DNA of 64,000 nucleotides, from NCBI GenBank assembly GCA_029216955.1, contig JANAVB010016199.1:15650720-15714719 (forward strand), written 5' to 3'. This document shows positions 1-12,579 of this stretch, in pieces (the stretch's first letter is position 1; every line of letters begins with the position of its first letter). Origin of the DNA: Iris pallida (lineage: Eukaryota; Streptophyta; Magnoliopsida; Asparagales; Iridaceae). The notes below the pieces were generated by a model. The model ran no database searches. It was not told the DNA's origin and saw only the letters and a program-made list of their open reading frames with translations. The position numbers and the translations under genes are program-made.

Positions 1-128
1 CTTCATAATAAATATATCTCAACTTCTCAACCAAAATATCTTGCGTAGCTTTTGCAAATTTAACTAGTCGAAAACTCGAATTCTTTCCTTCACCATGCCA
101 CCTCTTGGACAAGTTTGATCCCCGTAAG
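1..128 (-). repeat. Probable start of 3' LTR of a Ty3/gypsy chromovirus (runs off the window)
   Basis: On the minus strand this stretch follows and slightly overlaps the end of the chromodomain reading frame. It is clearly similar, in the same orientation, to 24259-24390, which lies just before the gag end of the same element. A sequence present both after pol and before gag is what a pair of LTRs looks like. The pol frame overlapping the LTR start is known in some chromoviruses. The outer LTR boundary is outside the window, so length and target duplication cannot be checked. Confidence 0.55.
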
Positions 129-1029
129 TCTCCCCGGCTTAGAAGATTCACCACATGGTGGATGGAGGTGAAGATACTCTGCTAATACATCAAGGTCTAG
201 CTTCTGGAGCTCATCCACAGTCAGCCACGAATAGTCAGACTCTGATTGTCCATGCCAGCGTACTAAAAAACATTGGTAGCCTCCGTCTATAGTGGAAACT
301 ATCTTGTCATCGATAACATACTCAATCGCAAGTCTCGTATACCTCCAATGTGGTAATAGTGGTAGAGGCAGTGCTACCGGTCCGGGCACGATACCATATT
401 GTCCACAGGTTGAGAGTAAACCTGGAGATCCTGTAGGGTCATAATCATAAAAAATACCATAGGCTCATAAAATGACGTTAGCTCATCCAAATTGAACACA
501 TGGCTGATCCCCATATCCTGTGGAATGTCCAGCTCATATACATTCGAGCCAATCCTCCATAGAACTAGGTAAGGACCTATCCTTGTGTCATGCAATTTTT
601 TCAGAGTTCCACGAGGGAACGTCTCTGGTCTCACTCGTACTACTATCTCATCACCAATAGCACATTCCTGCAATCTCCTGCGACCATCAGCTGCCAATTT
701 ATACAAATTATTGCTCATAGCTAATCTTCGACGAATCTCAATATTAGGTCATGGATATGTTGTGTAAAAGCCTCGACAAACATGTTATACTGAGTTTTAG
801 TAGTGTAAGTAAAAGATTTATAGGGTTCCTAGGTTGGACTCCATTGACAACCTCAAATGGACTCAACCTTGTGGACCTATTGATCGAACTATTGTACACA
901 AACTTTGCCATCGATAAGACAATATTCCAAGTAGCTAGGCGGTCACCAACTAAACACCTCACCAAATTGCCTAGTCTCCTATTGACAACTTTAGTCTGAT
1001 CATCCGTCTGCTAGTGGTAAGTAGTCGAT
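90..1029 (-). pseudogene. Ty3/gypsy chromovirus pol 3' part: integrase end plus chromodomain (broken)
   Basis: Read on the minus strand from 1029 down, three overlapping pieces give the end of a gypsy polyprotein. The first is the integrase core end (STTYH..TDDQT, then AKFVYNSS and RSTRLSPFEVVNG). The second is the integrase C-terminal module (GPYLV, NVYELDIP..MGISHVFN). The third is a chromodomain (YQCFLVRWHGQSESDYSW) ending near 90. Frames change between pieces at about 740 and 390 and stop codons intervene, so no intact protein is made. The upstream part of the same integrase is found at 20013-20226, on the far side of the copia insertion. Together they read LQF then STTYH with no residue lost. 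Confidence 0.9.
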
Positions 1030-1882
1030 TGTTAGTGCCGAGGCACAATTTTCGATGGAAAATTCTGAAACTGAAACAATTGTAAAGACAACGTTTCAAA
1101 TGCAACACCTTAAAGAAGATGTGCAACAGAGATCCTGGAGGATTCTGAATTACGAGGATCTAAAAAGATTCTACGTAATACACAAAAAATCTAAAGAGAC
1201 TTTTGTGCAAGCGACTATCGGCAGTAGAGCTTCTAAAAAGAAGTTACTGTAAAAGGCAACAGCAGCGATGACAGGCGAGAATGAGATGCTGGGGTGAATG
1301 AACCACCGTTGCTTAAAGCTTTATTCGCCCCACACGAGCACGAACAGCTTCCAGGAACCAGCAAGTTCACGAAGAACTTCTGGAACGCTCGTAAGTCAAT
1401 ATTTGAGACTTGAACGGGCTTCCTGGACTTTACAGACTCCCTTCACACTCTTCTTGGTGCATCTTTCAAAGGAGGCCAAGGGGCTCTATTTATAGAGTGG
1501 AGTTGAGACTTCACCTCTTCTCCTATCCGATGTGGGACTAAAATATCAATACTCAAAAATAGAGTTTGATATTTTAGATCATCCCACAATCAGCATAGAA
1601 GTGTGCCAGTCCACGCCTACCCCCCGAACACTCTCGTGCATGCACGAGACATCCTGGAGTCCGTGTCCGAGTCCGAGTCCGCACAACAAAAATTAACTTG
1701 CATCCTTGTTGGATTTAATCCTTTTTTCTTCTAGGAAAATACTTCCACATGGCACACACTTGTGCCCCACTACACCTCATGTGCACACCTCAACACAAGC
1801 AATGCATTATATTGAGATACTCACCATTTGGTGTAGCCGATGTGGGACTATCTTTTCTAGTCCAAAGGCAAAAACACCAACA
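1030..1882 (-). repeat. Copia element I, 3' LTR (853 bp)
   Basis: It starts TGTTAGTGCC and ends ACACCAACA on the plus strand, so it has TG...CA ends. It is nearly identical to 6877-7617 joined to 19901-20012; I count about nine substitutions over 853 bp. On the minus strand a TATA-like CTATAAATAG lies at about 1484-1494, fitting an LTR promoter. The short ORFs predicted inside it are repeated in the partner LTR and are not genes. The bases outside the two LTRs (TCGAT at the left, AGAAC at the right) do not form a target-site duplication. Confidence 0.93.
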
Positions 1883-1883
1883 A

Positions 1884-1896
1884 TCTCCCACATATC
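1884..1896 (-). other. Polypurine tract of copia element I
   Basis: The minus strand reads TGTGGGAGAT immediately before the 3' LTR, the usual plus-strand primer site of a copia element and in the expected place. Confidence 0.7.
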
Positions 1897-2210
1897 TCAA
1901 TATATGGGTTGAGCGTTCCCCACAGTGACTGTCCATCATGCATTAGGAGAGATGTCGCTACGACTTGAATCTTCCCGCATAGGTTAAATAACAGCATGAT
2001 ACAAGAATGGACTAAGCCTTGAATTCTGCACCATAACTGCAATTCTTCCTACTCACATAATGACATCAACTGTGCTTCTGGCTGCACCTTGAAGGCCCTG
2101 TGCCAGCCTGATTTCAGTGTATAATTTTGGGCGTCTACAAGTTTACCCTCAAGAGACGGCCTGATATCTCTTTCCATACACTATAGGTGAGTTCTTTATT
2201 AAAGAGATAT

Positions 2211-2673
2211 GGCATGAAGCCTTGCGCTTCCTTGCGGTGCTACGCCGCAATGACATGGCCTGAAGCCGAGGCATTACCCCTACCTGGGAACCTCATCGTA
2301 GTGTCATACTACTGTAGCATGAGGTCACAAGCCTCTTTGTAGTGCCAAACTACCCAGCATGAAGCCTAAGGCTTCCTTGCGGTGTTACGCCGCAATGACA
2401 TGGCTTGCAATGCCGAGGCTTTACCCCTACCTGGGTACCTCATCGTGGTGTCGTGCCACTGTAACATGGGGCCATCCTCCCCTTTGTAGTGCTGTCTACA
2501 ACTCTTTAATTACGTCATACAGCATTAGGCTACCTGCCTATTTGCGGTGCTACGCCGCTATGACTTGGCTTGCAAAGCCGAGGCATTACCCCTACCTGGA
2601 AACCTCATGGTGGAGTCACCCCACTGTAGCATGGAGTTTCACTCCTTGTAGTGCTGCTCTACCGTGCTTCCTG
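2211..2673. repeat. Three imperfect tandem repeats of about 140-170 bp in the 3' non-coding part of copia I
   Basis: Copies run about 2211-2352, 2353-2522 and 2523-2673. Each contains TGCGGTG(C/T)TACGCCGC, then a version of GCCGAGGC.TTACCCCTACC, then ACCTCAT, then CTTTGTAGTGC or similar. Within each, GCGG and CCGC arms flank a short loop and can form a small hairpin. They lie in the untranslated stretch 1883-2943 between the end of pol and the 3' LTR, which otherwise shows no gene. Confidence 0.85.
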
Positions 2674-2943
2674 TAAAACACACCAGGCATTCACTCTGCC
2701 TGAGAACTCATTAAGGCGTTTAAGCCAACCTTCCACAGGATCTGTTTTTTCCGCAGAAAATATATAGTAGACAACAGTGGTTATGGGTCCGTATCCCTTT
2801 CATGTTCCAGAGAACAAGTACCCACTGTTACCTGATAGTTTCCCAGTCAGTGATCCTCCTTTGAACCAAAAGTTAGATGCCTAGTAGATTTCTCTTTGAA
2901 CTAATAGCATAAAACTTTATGGTAGGATTACAAAGACACACTA

Positions 2944-5900
2944 TCAGAATGCCTTCAAGCCCATTTTACAAGTTGTGTCATCGACCAGCTGGCGCTTGAG
3001 GCCCTTGGTGAACGGATCCGCCAGGTTCTCCTGACTCCGAACATCAATCACTGCAATAACACCTCTTGATAAGATCGTGTACTGCTCTGTGCTTCAACCG
3101 CACCGTTCTCTTCTTCCCGTTGAAGAGTTCATTTGATGCCACTGCTGCTGCCGCCTGGTTGTCACAGTATATCGGTATTGTCGGTATCTGAGCCCCAACC
3201 ACCGGAAGATCATACATGAGCTCCCGAAGCCACTCTGCTTCATCTGCAGCAGCATCCAATGCAAAGAATTCAGATTCCATGGAGGAGCGAGATAACATAG
3301 TCTGCTTCTTCGACTTCCACGATATAGCAGCTCCGCCCATGGCGAATACGAATCCACCTGTGGAATACTCGCTCTCCATATCTGAACACCAGCTAGCATC
3401 ACTGAAGCCTTCCACTACTGACGGATCTCCGCTGTAGAAAAGTGCATATGTCTGAGTTTTCTTGAGATATCTCATAACACGCTTCACAGCTTTCCAGTGC
3501 TCAACGCCTGGATTGCTAGTGAACCGACTCAGCAATCCCACGGCAAAAGCTATGTCAGGCCTTGTGGCAGTAGTAGCGTACATCAAGCTTCCGATGACGC
3601 TAGCGTACTCCAACTGCCTGACGCTTTCCCTCGAATTTGGCTCCAGCTTCTGATCACTCCGGTACGGTGTATCAATTATAGGAAGATCTTGATACCCGTA
3701 GCGAGTGAGCATCTTCTCAATATAATGAGATTGTGACAGCGCTATTCCAGTGCCTGTCCGGATGATCTTGAGCCCCAAGATTACGTCGGCATCCCCCAAG
3801 TCCTTCATACTGAACTTGGTCGAGAGGAATTTCTTTGTCTCCGTGACGCAGCTTAAATCCGTACCTAGGATTAGCATGTCGTCCACGTAAAGACAAACGA
3901 TTACTCCTCTTCCGTCAGCAAACTTCGTATAGACACACTTGTCTGTTTCACTGACCCTGTAGCCATTTGACCTTATCACCTAGTCAAACTTCTCATGCCA
4001 CATTTTGGGAGCTTATTTCAAACCATACAGAGACTTCATCAACTTGCAGACTTTGTCTTCCAGACCTCTGACGACAAAACCTTCTGGTTGTTGCATGTAG
4101 ATCTCTTCGGTCAGCTCGCCATTAAGGAATGCCGTTTTCACATCCATCTGATGTATCACCAGCTTGTGTATTGCTGCTAGAGCAATTAACAATCTGATGG
4201 TTGTCATCCGAGCTACTGGAGCATAAGTGTCAAAGTAGTCGATCCCCTGCTTCTGAACAAACCCCTTGGCCACTAGCCTGGCCTTGAACTTGTCAATGGT
4301 TCCATCTGCTTTCATCTTCTTCTTGAAGATCCATTTGCATCCGATGGATCTTGCTCCTTCTGGCAGGTCAACCAATACCCATGTGTTGTTGGAGGTGATT
4401 GAGTCAATCTCGTTGTCTATCGCCTCCTTCCAGAATACAGCATCTCTGGTCTTCATCGCCTCATCATAGGTAAGCGGATCTGCTTCCACATGATAGGTGA
4501 CGAAGTCATCTCCGAAGTCTTTCGGCCTCCTCATTCGCTTAGATGACGGCTCAGCGAGTTCTGGTTCAGCTCGTGTCTCCTTGACGACAGCTTCATCTAG
4601 GACTACTGGTTCATTAAAGACTTCTGTCTGCTTTGTACCCTCATCATTCTCCGGAAGATCCGCGAGAACAACATTCTTGTGTTTTGCAAACTTGTCTTCA
4701 AAGTATTCAGCATCGCGAGATTCGATGATATGGTTTGACTTGATATCAAGGAATCTCCGAGCATCACTCTTCTCGGTATACCCCAAGAAGATCGCCTTCG
4801 TAGTCCTTGTCCCCAGCTTCTGAATCTTCAGATCCGGAAGCTTCACATAAGCCAAACACCCCCACACTCGAATGACATTCAAGTTAGGTCTGACTTTGAA
4901 CCAGAGTTCATGAGAAGTTATGTCGAAAGTTGCATATGGCACTCTGTTCAGAATGAACGTTGCCGTTAGTGCAGCTTCTCCCCAGTAGCACTTTGGAAGA
5001 CCCGCAGTCAACAGCATGGAATTCATCATCTCTGTCAACGTTCTGTTCTTCCTTTCTGCTACTCCATTGGATTGAGGAGAGTACGGAGCCGTCGTCTCAT
5101 TGATGATTCCATGTTCTTTGCAGAATGATAAGAATTCATGAGACCGATACTCCCCGCCTCGATCACTCCTTAACCTCTTGAGTTGTCCAGTTTGCCGCTC
5201 AGCCTCGGCCCTGAACTCCTTGAACTTCTCGAATGCTTCGTCTTTAGACTTGAGCAAGTAGACGAAAGCGTACTTTGAGAAGTCATCGATGAAAGTAATA
5301 AAATACTTCATCCCGGCCTTTGTAGAGAATTGTTTGAAGTCACAGATATCTGAGTGAACCAACTCCAGAAGATCTGTGCTTCGATGGACCCTGTGAAAGG
5401 GTTTCCTTGTGATCTTCGTCTGAGCACATACTTCGCATTTCTCTACCTTACCCCCACACTTGGAGATAAGTCCTAGACTAGACATTCTGTTAATCCTTTT
5501 ACAATGAACATGTCATAGCCTATTATGCCACAACTCAAGAGAATAATCAGAAAAAGTGATTGCATTTATATTATCATGCTGGGTTACAACAAGCTGAATC
5601 TTGTACATTCCTTCAGTTTGGAAAGCTTTCCCGAATAATGTACCCTTCTTGGACATCACCAACTGGCCAGCATTGATGTCCATCCTCAAGCCTGCGTTGC
5701 AGAGCAGACTTCCAGAGATCAGGTTCTTAGCAATTACTGGAACATGCTTCACACCTTGAAGCGTCAGAGTGTTCCCCGATGTGAGTTTCAGCTCCACCGT
5801 CCCGATCCCTAGTACTTCAGCTTGTGCCTGGTTTGCCATTATGACCTTCTCTGAAGTTGGCTCATAAGAGACGAACCAGTCCTTGTCTGAACAGACATGG

Positions 5901-6854
5901 CAGGTCGCACCAGTGTCTATCCACCAGTCCAAGTCAGCCCCCACAGTTGCAACCTGTGCTATCATGGCAACTAGATTAGTAACCATAGAAACCTTATTAG
6001 GCTCACCTTGTTCTTTGGGCTTGGACTTGCATTCGGATTTGTACTGGCCCTTCTTGCCACAATTGAAGCAAGTCACATGGGACTTGGACTTCTGCTGCTT
6101 GAAAGCAGGACCCTTCACTTTCAGATTCGTGAAGTCCTTCTTTTTGCGATGAGAAGCAGCCTGCTTCCCCTGGTATTCTCTGGTTTGGACCAGATTTGCC
6201 TTCGCCAGTTGCTTGGACAGAGTATCCATCATCTGTTGAGAGTGCATCTCGTCCTCAACATGGATCTCTTGCAAGAAATCTTCCAAGCTAATTTCCATCT
6301 TCTTTCGATGCATCCTTGCATAGAAGTTGCTCCATTCTGTAGGAAGTTTCGCGACGATCCCTCCAACGACAAACTTGTCGATGAGGGGCATGTTCTCGTC
6401 TTCTAGTTTCTGACGCAACTTCAGAAACTCCTTCACTTGGGGCAACATCGACTTCTCGTCTTCGAAGGTCCACTTGTGGTATTTTTTCTACCATGAAGAT
6501 CTTGGACCGGTTCTCATCATCTTCATAGAGCTTTCCCAAGGAGTCTCATATCTCTTTGGCAGAAGTCTTCTTTGAGTAGGACTCTGCCAGAGAGTCTTCC
6601 ATGGAATTGAGTATCAGTAGTTTACATATACTGTTTTCTCTCTTCCACTTCGCTTGCTTGGTCGTAGCAGCGGCCACAGCCGCAGCAGATCCAGTGGTAG
6701 GAACGATCGGTTCTCCTTCTGACAGCACGTGATCAACATTCACGAGTTGAAGAATTAAAGTGACCTTTCGTCTCCATATCTGGAAGTATTCGCCATCGAA
6801 TTTCTCCAACTTGTTAAAGCCGGTATCGATGAGCGAAGTACGAGAGTTATCCAT
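2944..6854 (-). pseudogene. Copia element I gag-pol polyprotein (near full length, broken)
   Basis: Domain order is gag, zinc knuckle, protease, integrase, reverse transcriptase, RNase H, which defines Ty1/copia. Gag starts at 6854 (MDNSRTSLIDTGFNKLEKF). The knuckle at about 6058-6017 reads CFNCGKKGQYKSEC, with Tyr where His is expected. The protease has WWIDTGATCHVC. Integrase shows KCEVCAQTK, DICDF, IDDFSKYAFVY and SPQSNGVAERKNRTL. The reverse transcriptase has LYVDDMLILG near 3890. RNase H shows YATTATRPDIAFAVGLLSRF and SDASWCSDMESEYSTGGF. Breaks are a TGA at 6546-6548, a +1 slip in an A run at about 6482-6489, a TGA at 5513-5515, a TAA at 4013-4015, a TAG at 3980-3982, and a frameshift near 3060, after which the tail (RSQENLADPFTKGLKRQ) continues to a stop at 2944. 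Low LTR divergence says these breaks are recent. Confidence 0.95.
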
Positions 6855-6876
6855 CTTCTCAATAAAGCTTTGAGAT

Positions 6877-7617
6877 TGTTAGTGCCGAGGCACAATTTTC
6901 GATAGAAAATTCTGAAACTGAAACAATTGTAAAGACAACGTTTCAAATGCAACACCTTAAAGAAGATGTGCAACAGAGATTCTGGAGGATTCTGAATTAC
7001 GAGGATCTAAAAAGATTCTACGTAATACACAAAAAATCTAAAGAGACTTTTGTGCAAGCGACTATCGGCAGTAGAGCTTCTAAAAAGAAGTTACTGTAAA
7101 AGGCAACAGCAGCGATGACAGGCGAGAATGAGATGCTGGGGTGAATGAACCACCGTTGCTTAAAGCTTTATTCGCCCCACACGAGCACGAACAGCTTCCA
7201 GGAACCAGCAAGTTCACGAAGAACTTCTGGACCGCTCGTAAGTCAATATTTGAGACTTGAACGGGCTTCCTGGACTTTACAGACTCCCTTCACTCTCTTC
7301 TTGGTGCATCTTTCAAAGGAGGCCAAGGGGCTCTATTTATAGAGTGGAGTTGAGACTTCACCTCTTCTCCTATCCGATGTGGAACTAAAATACCAATACT
7401 CAAAAATAGAGTTTGATATTTTAGATCATCCCACAATCAGCATAGAAGTGTGCCAGTCCACGCCTACCCCCCGAACACTCCCGTGCATGCACGAGACATC
7501 CTGGAGTCCGTGTCCGAGTCCGAGTCCGCACAACAAAAATTAACTTGCATCCTTGTTGGATTTAATCCTTTTTCCTTCTAGGAAAATACTTCCACATGGC
7601 ACAAACTTGTGCCCCAC
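6877..7617 (-). repeat. Copia element I, 5' LTR, left piece
   Basis: It matches 1030-1775 of the 3' LTR with only scattered substitutions, then stops at the CCCAC at 7613-7617, where another LTR element is inserted. The remaining 112 bp of the LTR are at 19901-20012. The region next to it that should hold the primer site (6855-6876) reads TCTCAAAGCTTTATTGAG on the minus strand. This resembles the end of an initiator-Met primer site but lacks the usual TGGTATCAG start. Confidence 0.93.
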
Positions 7618-9971
7618 TGTCACGCCCCGCTCCCGTAGGAGCGATCGTCCTCGCTAAGGCGTGATGCCGCACGAGCCCAGATTGCGCTCGTGCAAGGCGG
7701 GTTCCATAACGGCCGATTACAGCGGCTGCGACGGGGTCGTCGCACAGAAGTCCCAAGTAGAGACATTGAACACGCAGCGGAAATTTAGAACAAACACAAG
7801 TTATCCAAAAGAAGCTCTTTTATTGATATTGAAACAACGGTTACATTGGGGGCACAAGGCCATGATTACAATTACTCAGATGCACTCGTCTCACATTACA
7901 ATTCGCTCAGCTCTCTCTCATCTCTCGATACATATTTGTCGATCCAGCGGAAGCTTCGGAAGGCGATGTCCATACATTATGTCCCGTATAAGTCTTCGAA
8001 TCCATGCGGCCGCACGCTTCGAGTCGCCAAGGAACTTCATGCCTCGACGCATCCAAGCGAGCTCCGCGCCACGAGCTTCCACCTGTGCCTGCACATGGAA
8101 ACTGTGTGGGTGTCAGTACCACTGTACTGGTGGAGTGAGCTCCTCGCCCACCCATACAAAACCGACACGTTCATTTACTTTGTGCAATACAAGCCCCTTT
8201 TTACGATTGTCTTTCTAGTCTTGCCTTAGGATCGATTTTAGGACCGACGCTCGGCCTATTTAGTGTCTTTAGACCACACTCGTGCCTTGCACTAATAACG
8301 TACCCATACTTTGCCTCTAGACCTTTCTCGTGCTTGCATTGTCAACGTACCGACTCATACTTGTCTTTCGTACCATACTCTTGGACGTAACGACTAGGTC
8401 GTGTCAAATACTTGCCCGTGCCTCAAACATCGAGGCCGTGCCTCGCAGCGTAACCTGACTTATCCAAACATACCTTACGGCCCTTCCCGACTTAATGTGA
8501 AACGTATAACCCAACTTGTGGAACCGGTGTTGAGAACTCAAGTACGACAACATATCTCGTGCCGAAGCACGTGTCTTTACGTATAACCGAATCGGGTGCA
8601 ACCGAGCACACATTTCACCATTCAACGTATACCGTGCTTACACTTCCTTTGTTATGACCGACACCGTGCATGCGGATTCGCCGCATAGCACGCCAAATAT
8701 CTATATGAAAGGCCACTGGCATGACAAGCCATCGCGGACATAGCTCGGGTAGGCGGCGGGTCCTTCGATGCAAGGTAGCTAGCCCCATGGAAAGCCCCCG
8801 ACTACCCACGCAACAAAGGCATGCGTTGCTATAACGTCTACCTCCTAGGACGACTGGGCCCGGTGCCCCGGCATATAACCAGTCTAGGCAGAAATCCTTG
8901 TCGACAAGGTGTCCAATGACCACGCACCTACGAGACATCTAGACTCACGTAAATGCATGGCCTAGTTTGTTGGTACGACTGGAACTATACTTAGCAACTC
9001 GTGCTCTGAACCACCCTTTGTATTACGTGCATCGGGGCCGCGAGACTCCCAACCGAGGGAACGCCTCGAATACTCAACGTGGATAGGAACGCGAGACTCC
9101 CATCCGAGGGACCGCCTCGAATACTTAACGCGGATAGGAATGCGAGACTCCCAACCGAGGGACCGCCTCGAAACACCTTAACGTGGATAGGACGCGAGGC
9201 TCCCAACCGAGGGACCGCCTCGAACTTCTTTGAACTCGAGGGAACGACTACTACGTAGCCTTCCAACTTAACTTGAACAAAACGTGTTCCTTAAGTGCCA
9301 TGGACTGTGGCTAACTTTACATCGTGCCAACCGTGGCTCGTGCCTTTAACTGACTTCTGTCTTACGCAACGCTATCACCCAAGTCATACGTTATATGACG
9401 GCCCGTGAGATCGTGGGACTATTTGACTTGACAACCGCAGAACGAGCGGAACGGCACTTAGAATGATTTAGGTCGATCGGCATAACTTTGCCTAACTTAC
9501 TCAAGCCTACAACTTAACCCGAGGGACGAGCCAAGGCTATGCCAAGCCTTGCGCAGTGGAAACGTGCATGCTTTATCGAGCATTTACGCGGGCGACGCCT
9601 ATGACTTAGGCTAACTCATCGTTTGTGTCGAATACCAACTTTTTCCTCTCCCAAGCCGCGGGACGAAGGATCGAGTGTCATTTAAAAGCACGCTGAGCCG
9701 ACTTATATTGAGACCGTGGGACCATTTTCCATGTTCTAAGACATTCCGACGGGTCGAGATCATTCCCTTAGCTATGTGCGTTCGTAGCTTTTATATTAGC
9801 CTACTTGTGCAAGTTGAAAACAGACGAATTATTAAGTGAAGGATGAGATGAGGCAAGTTCACCGAAACTACCCCACCTGAGCGATGTCTTCGAGTCTCCG
9901 TTGTAAGGCCAAGTCCGAACGCCGTCGGCGTTTCGATTCCTCCGATTGACTTTGCGGGACGGGGCACTACA
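7618..9971 (-). repeat. LARD LTR A (3' LTR in element sense, 2354 bp)
   Basis: It is the same length to the base as LTR B and LTR C. I count about 18 substitutions against C and 24 against B, mostly transitions at CpG-like sites. It contains a four-copy 51-bp repeat at 9040-9225. Two GC-rich ends bracket a mixed-composition body with no coding similarity. Confidence 0.92.
9040..9225. repeat. Four-copy 51-bp tandem repeat inside the LARD LTR
   Basis: Copies begin at 9040, 9091, 9142 and 9194. Each starts GCGAGACTCCC (GCGAGGCTCCC in the last) followed by AACCGAGGGACCGCCTCGAA with small changes. The same block recurs at 14002-14187 and 18964-19149 in the other LTRs. GAGG and CCTC arms allow small hairpins. 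Its function is unknown. Confidence 0.85.
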
Positions 9972-12579
9972 ACATACACCACTCAGAACAAGTCTCGTCC
10001 TCGAGACTTTCCTGAAGGCAAACCATCCTACCATTTCTATGGCCAGGACTTAATCGTGTACATTTCGCCTACGTGTTTCTTCGATTTCGAGCCACGCTCG
10101 TGCTATCGCTAACTTAGTCGTAAGGCACACTAATCGATCAACCAACATTCAAACTCGTTTCAAATCAATGATCGTATTATCACCAACATTTCTTTGAAAC
10201 TCACGATTCCAAAATCCTCGACACTTTTCCGTTTCTCAAGTCTCACCTGATTCAACGTATCACTTAGTTGGATCGTACACATATTCCAGACGTCCCCAAA
10301 ATACATGCATGTCAGCCAAGCCTCGTGATAGAGAATCCGCCATCACCACTCGAGTCGGATCGTGCACATATTCGGGCGTCCCTGATATACGTGCATGTCA
10401 GCCGAGACTCGCGAGTGGTGCCTCCACTATTTCCTATCGTTTCGCACTCGGGCAACTTCCGAACCGCTAGGCTATGTCTTTCGTCAGCACTGGAATCATA
10501 GTTCCCAAACAACGATATCAACACTGACCCCATCCTAAGGTCAACCAAATCGATGGTACGGGGTTTTCTACCCAAGCTCGCATCACTCCGATTTCTAAAC
10601 ATCGAGCATCGATTTCCTACGCACATCCCCACATTCGTCGCACGGGGTACGAGTCGTATCGGTAAAGCCATCATACGATAATTCATGTTTCAACCAATCC
10701 TCGATAAGAACATATCGCTCGTTCATCAAGCCATTTCGCATCGTCTATCTCTTCGAACACGTTCGACATTAGTTCGCCTATCATTCATTCTCAAATCAAG
10801 CACGCTATGACACAATTCATCTCTAAATCGTAATTCATATTTCACGTTTCCGAATCATCTATTCCAATTCACGTAATCGATCACAAGGTCGTCTGACTTA
10901 ACAATACGTTGCGCCCCGATCTCACGCGAGTCAGATTATCCACGGTGGGAACGAATCACCATGCACGCTCCCGCGAGATAATCATTCTCATCGGGACGTA
11001 ACTCTTGTTTTGTGTCTAGACAAATTCATTCTCGATGCGCAGATTGGACCTACACAATCCTCAAGTTTTATTCATTCGTCAATCCTTCGCATCAAACCAA
11101 CAAGTCGAGACAATCGAAGTTGCCGCATCTTGATTTCCCGAGTTCGATCATTCCCGCGACATGAATCACCATGTCAGCGCTCACGCGGAACGATTGCTCC
11201 AAATCTGATGCAACGCATGTACGAGGCTAGAGTTGCGCTCGCACAAGACAAGACCGTCGACGCTGTGGTTATCCGCGTAACCATCAAGACACGATCACTT
11301 TCATCCAACATTTGTCCCAAATCAAAATCTTAAGTATTGCATCCATCGGAACGATAACTCTTGTACGATCGTCATTCACCGTGTCAGAGTACCCCCGAGT
11401 TATCGCATATCGGTCTTTGATACGCCTCAATACCATCGACGATATGCGTAACCTGACGATCTTCCTTTGCAACGAATTTCGAGTCGTGCGAATAATGCTA
11501 TCGTCCGACTGGATAATCTCCTCGAATCGTTCACAATATCAATTTCTTCAACCCAAATTCACGTATCGTTTATCCGTCCATCTTAAGTCGTCGACCAACA
11601 TATTTTCTCAATTCGCATCATTCCTTGCTAACTCAAACCATCGAGCACATCGATTTCAATCCTCAGAGTCGTTTGCGTAACTTCTAAGTCAAACCTTTCG
11701 TGCACGCTATCTTCCCGTCGTGCTAACTTTTCGTTTGCTATCCGTATCAATTTCTTCAATCAAGTCATCCATTTATTCTATCGTTTAGAATTTCCATTCA
11801 ACCATTTCGTAACTCGTACTATCGTTTACAAATCGTTCGGACGATATCTCGTTTGCGATTCTCGAATCATAACCAACTAAGCGCTACTCGTTCTAAGGCT
11901 TTGCGATATCATCGCTTGTCGACATACTCATACTATCCGTAAATCCTCTGGTTCCGCTCGAATAATTCTATAACGTCCATACACCACTCGGGTTCGAGCC
12001 ATCCGATCTAGTCCTCAATCACGTTCGTATCGACGCACTAAGTCGTTCGCACAATCCTCAAAATCCCAATCAATCTTCCGTGTACGCCTAAGCGTTAGTC
12101 TGATAACGTTCATATCGATATATACTCCAAATGTATCTCCGTTTCCGACCAAGCGGTACTAAATATTGGTTGCGACTCGTTTGCACCAAAAGGTCGAGGT
12201 GCGCGACACGCGGACTAAGTTGTGCCGTATAACCATCCCGTATGGACTATACTCCGAGTTTTCACGCTCATTTGCTAATGCCGACGTAGGACTCGTTAGG
12301 CACGCATGCAACTTGCTAACTTTAGCACGTATCTTCTATCAACTCAAGGTCGGCACCGTTCCGCCCAAAGGCCATCGCCTATCGATACGTTCGACTGAAC
12401 ACATGTACGAGCTTTTGAAAATATTAGACTTATTGTATGGACATGCCGAGGGACGTTTGAGAGAGAGCGTACCAACGATATCAACTTTGCGGACGCAACG
12501 TTTCAGAGTTCGCGGAAACAACGAGTTAAAGAATTCAATCGATAGTCCAAGGACGTAAAGCCGTGCTCTGATACCATTA
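9972..12579 (-). mobile_element. LARD internal region 1 (2608 bp, non-coding)
   Basis: It lies between LTR A and LTR B. No gag, protease, RT, RNase H or integrase motif is visible in any frame. The last stretch before LTR A reads FRKVSRTRL in one minus frame (about 10015-9985). This resembles the tail that follows the chromodomain in chromovirus polyproteins and hints at a gypsy parent. It differs from internal region 2 by roughly 25 substitutions over 2608 bp. Confidence 0.88.
12561..12576 (-). other. LARD primer-binding site 1
   Basis: The minus strand reads TGGTATCAGAGCACGG, three bases after the inner end of LTR B. This is complementary to the 3' end of plant initiator-Met tRNA and fixes the minus-strand orientation of the element. 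Confidence 0.88.

Noticed and set aside
1298..1495. 65-codon ORF MNHRCLKLYS..., also at 7145
   Set aside because: Lies inside both copia I LTRs; non-coding promoter and leader sequence.
4497..4823. Plus-strand ORFs over copia I pol
   Set aside because: Shadow frames antisense to recognised integrase and RT sequence.
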